Positions 27,601 to 42,600 of a stretch of 64,000 nt of DNA are shown here, in pieces. Position numbers and translations under genes: made by a program. The stretch's first letter is position 1; each line of letters begins with the position of its first letter. The notes under the pieces were generated by a model. The model did not search any database, had not been told where the DNA came from, and saw nothing but the letters and a program-made list of their open reading frames with translations. This stretch comes from Setophaga petechia. Lineage: Eukaryota > Chordata > Aves > Passeriformes > Parulidae. The stretch is from contig JANCRA010000040.1 of NCBI GenBank assembly GCA_024362935.1, positions 1,736,001 through 1,800,000 on the forward strand, written 5' to 3'.

Positions 27601-30600
27601 ACTTGACCATTTCTTCACGGTTTTCAGTGATTGCCAGAGTAAGCGGAGTGTATCCCCACTGAAAGGAGAAATCATGTCTCTTAGAACAACAGAGAATTCG
27701 AGCAAGTTGACATGGGAAGAGCAGCTTTACCCAAAGTTCAAGCTTACCTTATTCTTAGCATCAATATCTGCACCGTACTCAAGCAACAGCTCCACTAGAG
27801 GTTTGCTAGAAACCCTGACGGCAAAGTGAAGGGCGGTGTTACCGTTTACACCTCTGTGGTCGTGGTTGGCACCATGTTCCAGCAGAATAGCTGCACAGTC
27901 CCTGTGCTGGCGCTCTCTTGCCGGGAAACAAGACACAAAGGAGGAATACCTTCCAACATCTGTTTCTCACTGACAGAACTCCCGCACCTTTCCAAAACTG
28001 GAAAGTATGAATGCCATCCAAGATTAGAGAACATATGCCCCTTCTTGAACTTGACCATTTCTTCACGGTTTTCAGTGATTGCCAGAGTAAGCGGAGTGTA
28101 TCCCCACTGAAAGGAGAAATCATGTCTCTTAGAACAACAGAGAATTCGAGCAAGTTGACATGGGAAGAGCAGCTTTACCCAAAGTTCAAGCTTACCTTAT
28201 TCTTAGCATCAATATCTGCACCGTACTCAAGTAGCAGCTCCACTAGTGGTTTGCTGGAAACCCTGATGGCAAAGTGAAGGGCGGTGTTACCGTTGACCCC
28301 TCTGTGGTCGTGGTTGGCACCATGTTCCAGCAGAATAGCTGCACAGTCCCTGTGCTGGCGCTCTCTTGCCGGGAAACAAGACACAAAGGAGGAATACCTT
28401 CCAACATCTGTTTCTCACTGACAGAACTCCCGCACCTTTCCAAAACTGGAAAGTATGAATGCCATCCAAGATTAGAGAACATATGCCCCTTCTTGAACTT
28501 GACCATTTCTTCACGGTTTTCAGTGATTGCCAGAGTAAGCGGAGTGTATCCCCACTGAAAGGAGAAATCATGTCTCTTAGAACAACAGAGAATTCGAGCA
28601 AGTTGACATGGGAAGAGCAGCTTTACCCAAAGTTCAAGCTTACCTTATTCTTAGCATCAATATCTGCACCGTACTCAAGTAACAGCTCCACTAGAGGTTT
28701 GCTAGAAACCCTGACAGCAAAGTGAAGGGCGGTGTTACCGTTTACACCTCTGTGGTCGTGGTTGGCACCATGTTCCAGCAGAATAGCTGCACAGTCCCTG
28801 TGCTGGCGCTCTCTTGCCGGGAAACAAGACACAAAGGAGGAATACCTTCCAACATCTGTTTCTCACTGACAGAACTCCCGCACCTTTCCAAAACTGGAAA
28901 GTATGAATGCCATCCAAGATTAGAGAACATATGCCCCTTCTTGAACTTGACCATTTCTTCACGGTTTTCAGTGATTGCCAGAGTAAGCGGAGTGTATCCC
29001 CACTGAAAGGAGAAATCATGTCTCTTAGAACAACAGAGAATTCGAGCAAGTTGACATGGGAAGAGCAGCTTTACCCAAAGTTCAAGCTTACCTTATTCTT
29101 AGCATCAATATCTGCACCGTACTCAAGTAGCAGCTCCACTAGTGGTTTGCTGGAAACCCTGATGGCAAAGTGAAGGGCGGTGTTACCGTTGACCCCTCTG
29201 TGGTCGTGGTTGGCACCATGTTCCAGCAGAATAGCTGCACAGTCCCTGTGCTGGCGCTCTCTTGCCGGGAAACAAGACACAAAGGAGGAATACCTTCCAA
29301 CATCTGTTTCTCACTGACAGAACTCCCGCACCTTTCCAAAACTGGAAAGTATGAATGCCATCCAAGATTAGAGAACATATGCCCCTTCTTGAACTTGACC
29401 ATTTCTTCACGGTTTTCAGTGATTGCCAGAGTAAGCGGAGTGTATCCCCACTGAAAGGAGAAATCATGTCTCTTAGAACAACAGAGAATTCGAGCAAGTT
29501 GACATGGGAAGAGCAGCTTTACCCAAAGTTCAAGCTTACCTTATTCTTAGCATCAATATCTGCACCGTACTCAAGCAACAGCTCCACTAGAGGTTTGCTA
29601 GAAACCCTGACAGCAAAGTGAAGGGCGGTGTTACCGTTTACACCTCTGTGGTCGTGGTTGGCACCATGTTCCAGCAGAATAGCTGCACAGTCCCTGTGCT
29701 GGCGCTCTCTTGCCGGGAAACAAGACACAAAGGAGGAATACCTTCCAACATCTGTTTCTCACTGACAGAACTCCCGCACCTTTCCAAAACTGGAAAGTAT
29801 GAATGCCATCCAAGATTAGAGAACATATGCCCCTTCTTGAACTTGACCATTTCTTCACGGTTTTCAGTGATTGCCAGAGTAAGCGGAGTGTATCCCCACT
29901 GAAAGGAGAAATCATGTCTCTTAGAACAACAGAGAATTCGAGCAAGTTGACATGGGAAGAGCAGCTTTACCCAAAGTTCAAGCTTACCTTATTCTTAGCA
30001 TCAATATCTGCACCGTACTCAAGTAACAGCTCCACTAGAGGTTTGCTAGAAACCCTGACAGCAAAGTGAAGGGCGGTGTTACCGTTTACACCTCTGTGGT
30101 CGTGGTTGGCACCATGTTCCAGCAGAATAGCTGCACAGTCCCTGTGCTGGCGCTCTCTTGCCGGGAAACAAGACACAAAGGAGGAATACCTTCCAACATC
30201 TGTTTCTCACTGACAGAACTCCCGCACCTTTCCAAAACTGGAAAGTATGAATGCCATCCAAGATTAGAGAACATATGCCCCTTCTTGAACTTGACCATTT
30301 CTTCACGGTTTTCAGTGATTGCCAGAGTAAGCGGAGTGTATCCCCACTGAAAGGAGAAATCATGTCTCTTAGAACAACAGAGAATTCGAGCAAGTTGACA
30401 TGGGAAGAGCAGCTTTACCCAAAGTTCAAGCTTACCTTATTCTTAGCATCAATATCTGCACCGTACTCAAGTAACAGCTCCACTAGAGGTTTGCTAGAAA
30501 CCCTGACAGCAAAGTGAAGGGCGGTGTTACCGTTTACACCTCTGTGGTCGTGGTTGGCACCATGTTCCAGCAGAATAGCTGCACAGTCCCTGTGCTGGCG

Positions 30601-33600
30601 CTCTCTTGCCGGGAAACAAGACACAAAGGAGGAATACCTTCCAACATCTGTTTCTCACTGACAGAACTCCCGCACCTTTCCAAAACTGGAAAGTATGAAT
30701 GCCATCCAAGATTAGAGAACATATGCCCCTTCTTGAACTTGACCATTTCTTCACGGTTTTCAGTGATTGCCAGAGTAAGCGGAGTGTATCCCCACTGAAA
30801 GGAGAAATCATGTCTCTTAGAACAACAGAGAATTCGAGCAAGTTGACATGGGAAGAGCAGCTTTACCCAAAGTTCAAGCTTACCTTATTCTTAGCATCAA
30901 TATCTGCACCGTACTCAAGTAGCAGCTCCACTAGTGGTTTGCTGGAAACCCTGATGGCAAAGTGAAGGGCGGTGTTACCGTTGACCCCTCTGTGGTCGTG
31001 GTTGGCACCATGTTCCAGCAGAATAGCTGCACAGTCCCTGTGCTGGCGCTCTCTTGCCGGGAAACAAGACACAAAGGAGGAATACCTTCCAACATCTGTT
31101 TCTCACTGACAGAACTCCCGCACCTTTCCAAAACTGGAAAGTATGAATGCCATCCAAGATTAGAGAACATATGCCCCTTCTTGAACTTGACCATTTCTTC
31201 ACGGTTTTCAGTGATTGCCAGAGTAAGCGGAGTGTATCCCCACTGAAAGGAGAAATCATGTCTCTTAGAACAACAGAGAATTCGAGCAAGTTGACATGGG
31301 AAGAGCAGCTTTACCCAAAGTTCAAGCTTACCTTATTCTTAGCATCAATATCTGCACCGTACTCAAGTAGCAGCTCCACTAGTGGTTTGCTGGAAACCCT
31401 GACGGCAAAGTGAAGGGCGGTGTTACCGTTGACCCCTCTGTGGTCGTGGTTGGCACCATGTTCCAGCAGAATAGCTGCACAGTCCCTGTGCTGGCGCTCT
31501 CTTGCCGGGAAACAAGACACAAAGGAGGAATACCTTCCAACATCTGTTTCTCACTGACAGAACTCCCGCACCTTTCCAAAACTGGAAAGTATGAATGCCA
31601 TCCAAGATTAGAGAACATATGCCCCTTCTTGAACTTGACCATTTCTTCACGGTTTTCAGTGATTGCCAGAGTAAGCGGAGTGTATCCCCACTGAAAGGAG
31701 AAATCATGTCTCTTAGAACAACAGAGAATTCGAGCAAGTTGACATGGGAAGAGCAGCTTTACCCAAAGTTCAAGCTTACCTTATTCTTAGCATCAATATC
31801 TGCACCGTACTCAAGTAGCAGCTCCACTAGTGGTTTGCTGGAAACCCTGATGGCAAAGTGAAGGGCGGTGTTACCGTTGACCCCTCTGTGGTCGTGGTTG
31901 GCACCATGTTCCAGCAGAATAGCTGCACAGTCCCTGTGCTGGCGCTCTCTTGCCGGGAAACAAGACACAAAGGAGGAATACCTTCCAACATCTGTTTCTC
32001 ACTGACAGAACTCCCGCACCTTTCCAAAACTGGAAAGTATGAATGCCATCCAAGATTAGAGAACATATGCCCCTTCTTGAACTTGACCATTTCTTCACGG
32101 TTTTCAGTGATTGCCAGAGTAAGCGGAGTGTATCCCCACTGAAAGGAGAAATCATGTCTCTTAGAACAACAGAGAATTCGAGCAAGTTGACATGGGAGAA
32201 GAGCAGCTTTACCCAAAGTTCAAGCTTACCTTATTCTTAGCATCAATATCTGCACCGTACTCAAGTAACAGCTCCACTAGAGGTTTGCTAGAAACCCTGA
32301 CAGCAAAGTGAAGGGCGGTGTTACCGTTTACACCTCTGTGGTCGTGGTTGGCACCATGTTCCAGCAGAATAGCTGCACAGTCCCTGTGCTGGCGCTCTCT
32401 TGCCGGGAAACAAGACACAAAGGAGGAATACCTTCCAACATCTGTTTCTCACTGACAGAACTCCCGCACCTTTCCAAAACTGGAAAGTATGAATGCCATC
32501 CAAGATTAGAGAACATATGCCCCTTCTTGAACTTGACCATTTCTTCACGGTTTTCAGTGATTGCCAGAGTAAGCGGAGTGTATCCCCACTGAAAGGAGAA
32601 ATCATGTCTCTTAGAACAACAGAGAATTCGAGCAAGTTGACATGGGAAGAGCAGCTTTACCCAAAGTTCAAGCTTACCTTATTCTTAGCATCAATATCTG
32701 CACCGTACTCAAGTAACAGCTCCACTAGAGGTTTGCTAGAAACCCTGACAGCAAAGTGAAGGGCGGTGTTACCGTTTACACCTCTGTGGTCGTGGTTGGC
32801 ACCATGTTCCAGCAGAATAGCTGCACAGTCCCTGTGCTGGCGCTCTCTTGCCGGGAAACAAGACACAAAGGAGGAATACCTTCCAACATCTGTTTCTCAC
32901 TGACAGAACTCCCGCACCTTTCCAAAACTGGAAAGTATGAATGCCATCCAAGATTAGAGAACATATGCCCCTTCTTGAACTTGACCATTTCTTCACGGTT
33001 TTCAGTGATTGCCAGAGTAAGCGGAGTGTATCCCCACTGAAAGGAGAAATCATGTCTCTTAGAACAACAGAGAATTCGAGCAAGTTGACATGGGAAGAGC
33101 AGCTTTACCCAAAGTTCAAGCTTACCTTATTCTTAGCATCAATATCTGCACCGTACTCAAGTAACAGCTCCACTAGAGGTTTGCTAGAAACCCTGACAGC
33201 AAAGTGAAGGGCGGTGTTACCGTTTACACCTCTGTGGTCGTGGTTGGCACCATGTTCCAGCAGAATAGCTGCACAGTCCCTGTGCTGGCGCTCTCTTGCC
33301 GGGAAACAAGACACAAAGGAGGAATACCTTCCAACATCTGTTTCTCACTGACAGAACTCCCGCACCTTTCCAAAACTGGAAAGTATGAATGCCATCCAAG
33401 ATTAGAGAACATATGCCCCTTCTTGAACTTGACCATTTCTTCACGGTTTTCAGTGATTGCCAGAGTAAGCGGAGTGTATCCCCACTGAAAGGAGAAATCA
33501 TGTCTCTTAGAACAACAGAGAATTCGAGCAAGTTGACATGGGAAGAGCAGCTTTACCCAAAGTTCAAGCTTACCTTATTCTTAGCATCAATATCTGCACC

Positions 33601-36600
33601 GTACTCAAGTAGCAGCTCCACTAGTGGTTTGCTGGAAACCCTGATGGCAAAGTGAAGGGCGGTGTTACCGTTGACCCCTCTGTGGTCGTGGTTGGCACCA
33701 TGTTCCAGCAGAATAGCTGCACAGTCCCTGTGCTGGCGCTCTCTTGCCGGGAAACAAGACACAAAGGAGGAATACCTTCCAACATCTGTTTCTCACTGAC
33801 AGAACTCCCGCACCTTTCCAAAACTGGAAAGTATGAATGCCATCCAAGATTAGAGAACATATGCCCCTTCTTGAACTTGACCATTTCTTCACGGTTTTCA
33901 GTGATTGCCAGAGTAAGCGGAGTGTATCCCCACTGAAAGGAGAAATCATGTCTCTTAGAACAACAGAGAATTCGAGCAAGTTGACATGGGAAGAGCAGCT
34001 TTACCCAAAGTTCAAGCTTACCTTATTCTTAGCATCAATATCTGCACCGTACTCAAGTAGCAGCTCCACTAGTGGTTTGCTGGAAACCCTGATGGCAAAG
34101 TGAAGGGCGGTGTTACCGTTGACCCCTCTGTGGTCGTGGTTGGCACCATGTTCCAGCAGAATAGCTGCACAGTCCCTGTGCTGGCGCTCTCTTGCCGGGA
34201 AACAAGACACAAAGGAGGAATACCTTCCAACATCTGTTTCTCACTGACAGAACTCCCGCACCTTTCCAAAACTGGAAAGTATGAATGCCATCCAAGATTA
34301 GAGAACATATGCCCCTTCTTGAACTTGACCATTTCTTCACGGTTTTCAGTGATTGCCAGAGTAAGCGGAGTGTATCCCCACTGAAAGGAGAAATCATGTC
34401 TCTTAGAACAACAGAGAATTCGAGCAAGTTGACATGGGAAGAGCAGCTTTACCCAAAGTTCAAGCTTACCTTATTCTTAGCATCAATATCTGCACCGTAC
34501 TCAAGTAACAGCTCCACTAGAGGTTTGCTAGAAACCCTGACAGCAAAGTGAAGGGCGGTGTTACCGTTTACACCTCTGTGGTCGTGGTTGGCACCATGTT
34601 CCAGCAGAATAGCTGCACAGTCCCTGTGCTGGCGCTCTCTTGCCGGGAAACAAGACACAAAGGAGGAATACCTTCCAACATCTGTTTCTCACTGACAGAA
34701 CTCCCGCACCTTTCCAAAACTGGAAAGTATGAATGCCATCCAAGATTAGAGAACATATGCCCCTTCTTGAACTTGACCATTTCTTCACGGTTTTCAGTGA
34801 TTGCCAGAGTAAGCGGAGTGTATCCCCACTGAAAGGAGAAATCATGTCTCTTAGAACAACAGAGAATTCGAGCAAGTTGACATGGGAAGAGCAGCTTTAC
34901 CCAAAGTTCAAGCTTACCTTATTCTTAGCATCAATATCTGCACCGTACTCAAGTAGCAGCTCCACTAGTGGTTTGCTGGATACCCTGACGGCAAAGTGAA
35001 GGGCGGTGTTACCGTTGACCCCTCTGTGGTCGTGGTTGGCACCATGTTCCAGCAGAATAGCTGCACAGTCCCTGTGCTGGCGCTCTCTTGCCGGGAAACA
35101 AGACACAAAGGAGGAATACCTTCCAACATCTGTTTCTCACTGACAGAACTCCCGCACCTTTCCAAAACTGGAAAGTATGAATGCCATCCAAGATTAGAGA
35201 ACATATGCCCCTTCTTGAACTTGACCATTTCTTCACGGTTTTCAGTGATTGCCAGAGTAAGCGGAGTGTATCCCCACTGAAAGGAGAAATCATGTCTCTT
35301 AGAACAACAGAGAATTCGAGCAAGTTGACATGGGAAGAGCAGCTTTACCCAAAGTTCAAGCTTACCTTATTCTTAGCATCAATATCTGCACCGTACTCAA
35401 GTAACAGCTCCACTAGAGGTTTGCTAGAAACCCTGACAGCAAAGTGAAGGGCGGTGTTACCGTTTACACCTCTGTGGTCGTGGTTGGCACCATGTTCCAG
35501 CAGAATAGCTGCACAGTCCCTGTGCTGGCGTTCTCTTGCCGGGAAACAAGACACAAAGGAGGAATACCTTCCAACATCTGTTTCTCACTGACAGAACTCC
35601 CGCACCTTTCCAAAACTGGAAAGTATGAATGCCATCCAAGATTAGAGAACATATGCCCCTTCTTGAACTTGACCATTTCTTCACGGTTTTCAGTGATTGC
35701 CAGAGTAAGCGGAGTGTATCCCCACTGAAAGGAGAAATCATGTCTCTTAGAACAACAGAGAATTCGAGCAAGTTGACATGGGAAGAGCAGCTTTACCCAA
35801 AGTTCAAGCTTACCTTATTCTTAGCATCAATATCTGCACCGTACTCAAGTAACAGCTCCACTAGAGGTTTGCTAGAAACCCTGACAGCAAAGTGAAGGGC
35901 GGTGTTACCGTTTACACCTCTGTGGTCGTGGTTGGCACCATGTTCCAGCAGAATAGCTGCACAGTCCCTGTGCTGGCGCTCTCTTGCCGGGAAACAAGAC
36001 ACAAAGGAGGAATACCTTCCAACATCTGTTTCTCACTGACAGAACTCCCGCACCTTTCCAAAACTGGAAAGTATGAATGCCATCCAAGATTAGAGAACAT
36101 ATGCCCCTTCTTGAACTTGACCATTTCTTCACGGTTTTCAGTGATTGCCAGAGTAAGCGGAGTGTATCCCCACTGAAAGGAGAAATCATGTCTCTTAGAA
36201 CAACAGAGAATTCGAGCAAGTTGACATGGGAAGAGCAGCTTTACCCAAAGTTCAAGCTTACCTTATTCTTAGCATCAATATCTGCACCGTACTCAAGTAA
36301 CAGCTCCACTAGAGGTTTGCTAGAAACCCTGACAGCAAAGTGAAGGGCGGTGTTACCGTTTACACCTCTGTGGTCGTGGTTGGCACCATGTTCCAGCAGA
36401 ATAGCTGCACAGTCCCTGTGCTGGCGCTCTCTTGCCGGGAAACAAGACACAAAGGAGGAATACCTTCCAACATCTGTTTCTCACTGACAGAACTCCCGCA
36501 CCTTTCCAAAACTGGAAAGTATGAATGCCATCCAAGATTAGAGAACATATGCCCCTTCTTGAACTTGACCATTTCTTCACGGTTTTCAGTGATTGCCAGA

Positions 36601-39600
36601 GTAAGCGGAGTGTATCCCCACTGAAAGGAGAAATCATGTCTCTTAGAACAACAGAGAATTCGAGCAAGTTGACATGGGAAGAGCAGCTTTACCCAAAGTT
36701 CAAGCTTACCTTATTCTTAGCATCAATATCTGCACCGTACTCAAGTAGCAGCTCCACTAGTGGTTTGCTGGAAACCCTGATGGCAAAGTGAAGGGCGGTG
36801 TTACCGTTGACCCCTCTGTGGTCGTGGTTGGCACCATGTTCCAGCAGAATAGCTGCACAGTCCCTGTTCTGGCGCTCTCTTGCCGGGAAACAAGACACAA
36901 AGGAGGAATACCTTCCAACATCTGTTTCTCACTGACAGAACTCCCGCACCTTTCCAAAACTGGAAAGTATGAATGCCATCCAAGATTAGAGAACATATGC
37001 CCCTTCTTGAACTTGACCATTTCTTCACGGTTTTCAGTGATTGCCAGAGTAAGCGGAGTGTATCCCCACTGAAAGGAGAAATCATGTCTCTTAGAACAAC
37101 AGAGAATTCGAGCAAGTTGACATGGGAAGAGCAGCTTTACCCAAAGTTCAAGCTTACCTTATTCTTAGCATCAATATCTGCACCGTACTCAAGTAACAGC
37201 TCCACTAGAGGTTTGCTAGAAACCCTGACAGCAAAGTGAAGGGCGGTGTTACCGTTTACACCTCTGTGGTCGTGGTTGGCACCATGTTCCAGCAGAATAG
37301 CTGCACAGTCCCTGTGCTGGCGCTCTCTTGCCGGGAAACAAGACACAAAGGAGGAATACCTTCCAACATCTGTTTCTCACTGACAGAACTCCCGCACCTT
37401 TCCAAAACTGGAAAGTATGAATGCCATCCAAGATTAGAGAACATATGCCCCTTCTTGAACTTGACCATTTCTTCACGGTTTTCAGTGATTGCCAGAGTAA
37501 GCGGAGTGTATCCCCACTGAAAGGAGAAATCATGTCTCTTAGAACAACAGAGAATTCGAGCAAGTTGACATGGGAAGAGCAGCTTTACCCAAAGTTCAAG
37601 CTTACCTTATTCTTAGCATCAATATCTGCACCGTACTCAAGTAACAGCTCCACTAGAGGTTTGCTAGAAACCCTGACAGCAAAGTGAAGGGCGGTGTTAC
37701 CGTTTACACCTCTGTGGTCGTGGTTGGCACCATGTTCCAGCAGAATAGCTGCACAGTCCCTGTGCTGGCGCTCTCTTGCCGGGAAACAAGACACAAAGGA
37801 GGAATACCTTCCAACATCTGTTTCTCACTGACAGAACTCCCGCACCTTTCCAAAACTGGAAAGTATGAATGCCATCCAAGATTAGAGAACATATGCCCCT
37901 TCTTGAACTTGACCATTTCTTCACGGTTTTCAGTGATTGCCAGAGTAAGCGGAGTGTATCCCCACTGAAAGGAGAAATCATGTCTCTTAGAACAACAGAG
38001 AATTCGAGCAAGTTGACATGGGAAGAGCAGCTTTACCCAAAGTTCAAGCTTACCTTATTCTTAGCATCAATATCTGCACCGTACTCAAGTAACAGCTCCA
38101 CTAGAGGTTTGCTAGAAACCCTGACAGCAAAGTGAAGGGCGGTGTTACCGTTTACACCTCTGTGGTCGTGGTTGGCACCATGTTCCAGCAGAATAGCTGC
38201 ACAGTCCCTGTGCTGGCGCTCTCTTGCCGGGAAACAAGACACAAAGGAGGAATACCTTCCAACATCTGTTTCTCACTGACAGAACTCCCGCACCTTTCCA
38301 AAACTGGAAAGTATGAATGCCATCAAAGATTAGAGAACATATGCCCCTTCTTGAACTTGACCATTTCTTCACGGTTTTCAGTGATTGCCAGAGTAAGCGG
38401 AGTGTATCCCCACTGAAAGGAGAAATCATGTCTCTTAGAACAACAGAGAATTCGAGCAAGTTGACATGGGAAGAGCAGCTTTACCCAAAGTTCAAGCTTA
38501 CCTTATTCTTAGCATCAATATCTGCACCGTACTCAAGCAACAGCTCCACTAGAGGTTTGCTAGAAACCCTGACAGCAAAGTGAAGGGCGGTGTTACCGTT
38601 TACACCTCTGTGGTCGTGGTTGGCACCATGTTCCAGCAGAATAGCTGCACAGTCCCTGTGCTGGCGCTCTCTTGCCGGGAAACAAGACACAAAGGAGGAA
38701 TACCTTCCAACATCTGTTTCTCACTGACAGAACTCCCGCACCTTTCCAAAACTGGAAAGTATGAATGCCATCCAAGATTAGAGAACATATGCCCCTTCTT
38801 GAACTTGACCATTTCTTCACGGTTTTCAGTGATTGCAAGAGTAAGCGGAGTGTATCCCCACTGAAAGGAGAAATCATGTCTCTTAGAACAACAGAGAATT
38901 CGAGCAAGTTGACATGGGAAGAGCAGCTTTACCCAAAGTTCAAGCTTACCTTATTCTTAGCATCAATATCTGCACCGTACTCAAGTAACAGCTCCACTAG
39001 AGGTTTGCTAGAAACCCTGACAGCAAAGTGAAGGGCGGTGTTACCGTTTACACCTCTGTGGTCGTGGTTGGCACCATGTTCCAGCAGAATAGCTGCACAG
39101 TCCCTGTGCTGGCGCTCTCTTGCCGGGAAACAAGACACAAAGGAGGAATACCTTCCAACATCTGTTTCTCACTGACAGAACTCCCGCACCTTTCCAAAAC
39201 TGGAAAGTATGAATGCCATCCAAGATTAGAGAACATATGCCCCTTCTTGAACTTGACCATTTCTTCACGGTTTTCAGTGATTGCCAGAGTAAGCGGAGTG
39301 TATCCCCACTGAAAGGAGAAATCATGTCTCTTAGAACAACAGAGAATTCGAGCAAGTTGACATGGGAAGAGCAGCTTTACCCAAAGTTCAAGCTTACCTT
39401 ATTCTTAGCATCAATATCTGCACCGTACTCAAGTAGCAGCTCCACTAGTGGTTTGCTGGAAACCCTGATGGCAAAGTGAAGGGCGGTGTTACCGTTGACC
39501 CCTCTGTGGTCGTGGTTGGCACCATGTTCCAGCAGAATAGCTGCACAGTCCCTGTTCTGGCGCTCTCTTGCCGGGAAACAAGACACAAAGGAGGAATACC

Positions 39601-42600
39601 TTCCAACATCTGTTTCTCACTGACAGAACTCCCGCACCTTTCCAAAACTGGAAAGTATGAATGCCATCCAAGATTAGAGAACATATGCCCCTTCTTGAAC
39701 TTGACCATTTCTTCACGGTTTTCAGTGATTGCCAGAGTAAGCGGAGTGTATCCCCACTGAAAGGAGAAATCATGTCTCTTAGAACAACAGAGAATTCGAG
39801 CAAGTTGACATGGGAAGAGCAGCTTTACCCAAAGTTCAAGCTTACCTTATTCTTAGCATCAATATCTGCACCGTACTCAAGCAACAGCTCCACTAGAGGT
39901 TTGCTAGAAACCCTGACAGCAAAGTGAAGGGCGGTGTTACCGTTTACACCTCTGTGGTCGTGGTTGGCACCATGTTCCAGCAGAATAGCTGCACAGTCCC
40001 TGTGCTGGCGCTCTCTTGCCGGGAAACAAGACACAAAGGAGGAATACCTTCCAACATCTGTTTCTCACTGACAGAACTCCCGCACCTTTCCAAAACTGGA
40101 AAGTATGAATGCCATCCAAGATTAGAGAACATATGCCCCTTCTTGAACTTGACCATTTCTTCACGGTTTTCAGTGATTGCAAGAGTAAGCGGAGTGTATC
40201 CCCACTGAAAGGAGAAATCATGTCTCTTAGAACAACAGAGAATTCGAGCAAGTTGACATGGGAAGAGCAGCTTTACCCAAAGTTCAAGCTTACCTTATTC
40301 TTAGCATCAATATCTGCACCGTACTCAAGTAACAGCTCCACTAGAGGTTTGCTAGAAACCCTGACAGCAAAGTGAAGGGCGGTGTTACCGTTTACACCTC
40401 TGTGGTCGTGGTTGGCACCATGTTCCAGCAGAATAGCTGCACAGTCCCTGTGCTGGCGCTCTCTTGCCGGGAAACAAGACACAAAGGAGGAATACCTTCC
40501 AACATCTGTTTCTCACTGACAGAACTCCCGCACCTTTCCAAAACTGGAAAGTATGAATGCCATCCAAGATTAGAGAACATATGCCCCTTCTTGAACTTGA
40601 CCATTTCTTCACGGTTTTCAGTGATTGCCAGAGTAAGCGGAGTGTATCCCCACTGAAAGGAGAAATCATGTCTCTTAGAACAACAGAGAATTCGAGCAAG
40701 TTGACATGGGAAGAGCAGCTTTACCCAAAGTTCAAGCTTACCTTATTCTTAGCATCAATATCTGCACCGTACTCAAGTAGCAGCTCCACTAGTGGTTTGC
40801 TGGATACCCTGACGGCAAAGTGAAGGGCGGTGTTACCGTTGACCCCTCTGTGGTCGTGGTTGGCACCATGTTCCAGCAGAATAGCTGCACAGTCCCTGTG
40901 CTGGCGCTCTCTTGCCGGGAAACAAGACACAAAGGAGGAATACCTTCCAACATCTGTTTCTCACTGACAGAACTCCCGCACCTTTCCAAAACTGGAAAGT
41001 ATGAATGCCATCCAAGATTAGAGAACATATGCCCCTTCTTGAACTTGACCATTTCTTCACGGTTTTCAGTGATTGCCAGAGTAAGCGGAGTGTATCCCCA
41101 CTGAAAGGAGAAATCATGTCTCTTAGAACAACAGAGAATTCGAGCAAGTTGACATGGGAAGAGCAGCTTTACCCAAAGTTCAAGCTTACCTTATTCTTAG
41201 CATCAATATCTGCACCGTACTCAAGTAACAGCTCCACTAGAGGTTTGCTAGAAACCCTGACAGCAAAGTGAAGGGCGGTGTTACCGTTTACACCTCTGTG
41301 GTCGTGGTTGGCACCATGTTCCAGCAGAATAGCTGCACAGTCCCTGTGCTGGCGTTCTCTTGCCGGGAAACAAGACACAAAGGAGGAATACCTTCCAACA
41401 TCTGTTTCTCACTGACAGAACTCCCGCACCTTTCCAAAACTGGAAAGTATGAATGCCATCCAAGATTAGAGAACATATGCCCCTTCTTGAACTTGACCAT
41501 TTCTTCACGGTTTTCAGTGATTGCCAGAGTAAGCGGAGTGTATCCCCACTGAAAGGAGAAATCATGTCTCTTAGAACAACAGAGAATTCGAGCAAGTTGA
41601 CATGGGAAGAGCAGCTTTACCCAAAGTTCAAGCTTACCTTATTCTTAGCATCAATATCTGCACCGTACTCAAGTAACAGCTCCACTAGAGGTTTGCTAGA
41701 AACCCTGACAGCAAAGTGAAGGGCGGTGTTACCGTTTACACCTCTGTGGTCGTGGTTGGCACCATGTTCCAGCAGAATAGCTGCACAGTCCCTGTGCTGG
41801 CGCTCTCTTGCCGGGAAACAAGACACAAAGGAGGAATACCTTCCAACATCTGTTTCTCACTGACAGAACTCCCGCACCTTTCCAAAACTGGAAAGTATGA
41901 ATGCCATCCAAGATTAGAGAACATATGCCCCTTCTTGAACTTGACCATTTCTTCACGGTTTTCAGTGATTGCCAGAGTAAGCGGAGTGTATCCCCACTGA
42001 AAGGAGAAATCATGTCTCTTAGAACAACAGAGAATTCGAGCAAGTTGACATGGGAAGAGCAGCTTTACCCAAAGTTCAAGCTTACCTTATTCTTAGCATC
42101 AATATCTGCACCGTACTCAAGTAACAGCTCCACTAGAGGTTTGCTAGAAACCCTGACAGCAAAGTGAAGGGCGGTGTTACCGTTTACACCTCTGTGGTCG
42201 TGGTTGGCACCATGTTCCAGCAGAATAGCTGCACAGTCCCTGTGCTGGCGCTCTCTTGCCGGGAAACAAGACACAAAGGAGGAATACCTTCCAACATCTG
42301 TTTCTCACTGACAGAACTCCCGCACCTTTCCAAAACTGGAAAGTATGAATGCCATCCAAGATTAGAGAACATATGCCCCTTCTTGAACTTGACCATTTCT
42401 TCACGGTTTTCAGTGATTGCCAGAGTAAGCGGAGTGTATCCCCACTGAAAGGAGAAATCATGTCTCTTAGAACAACAGAGAATTCGAGCAAGTTGACATG
42501 GGAAGAGCAGCTTTACCCAAAGTTCAAGCTTACCTTATTCTTAGCATCAATATCTGCACCGTACTCAAGTAGCAGCTCCACTAGTGGTTTGCTGGAAACC

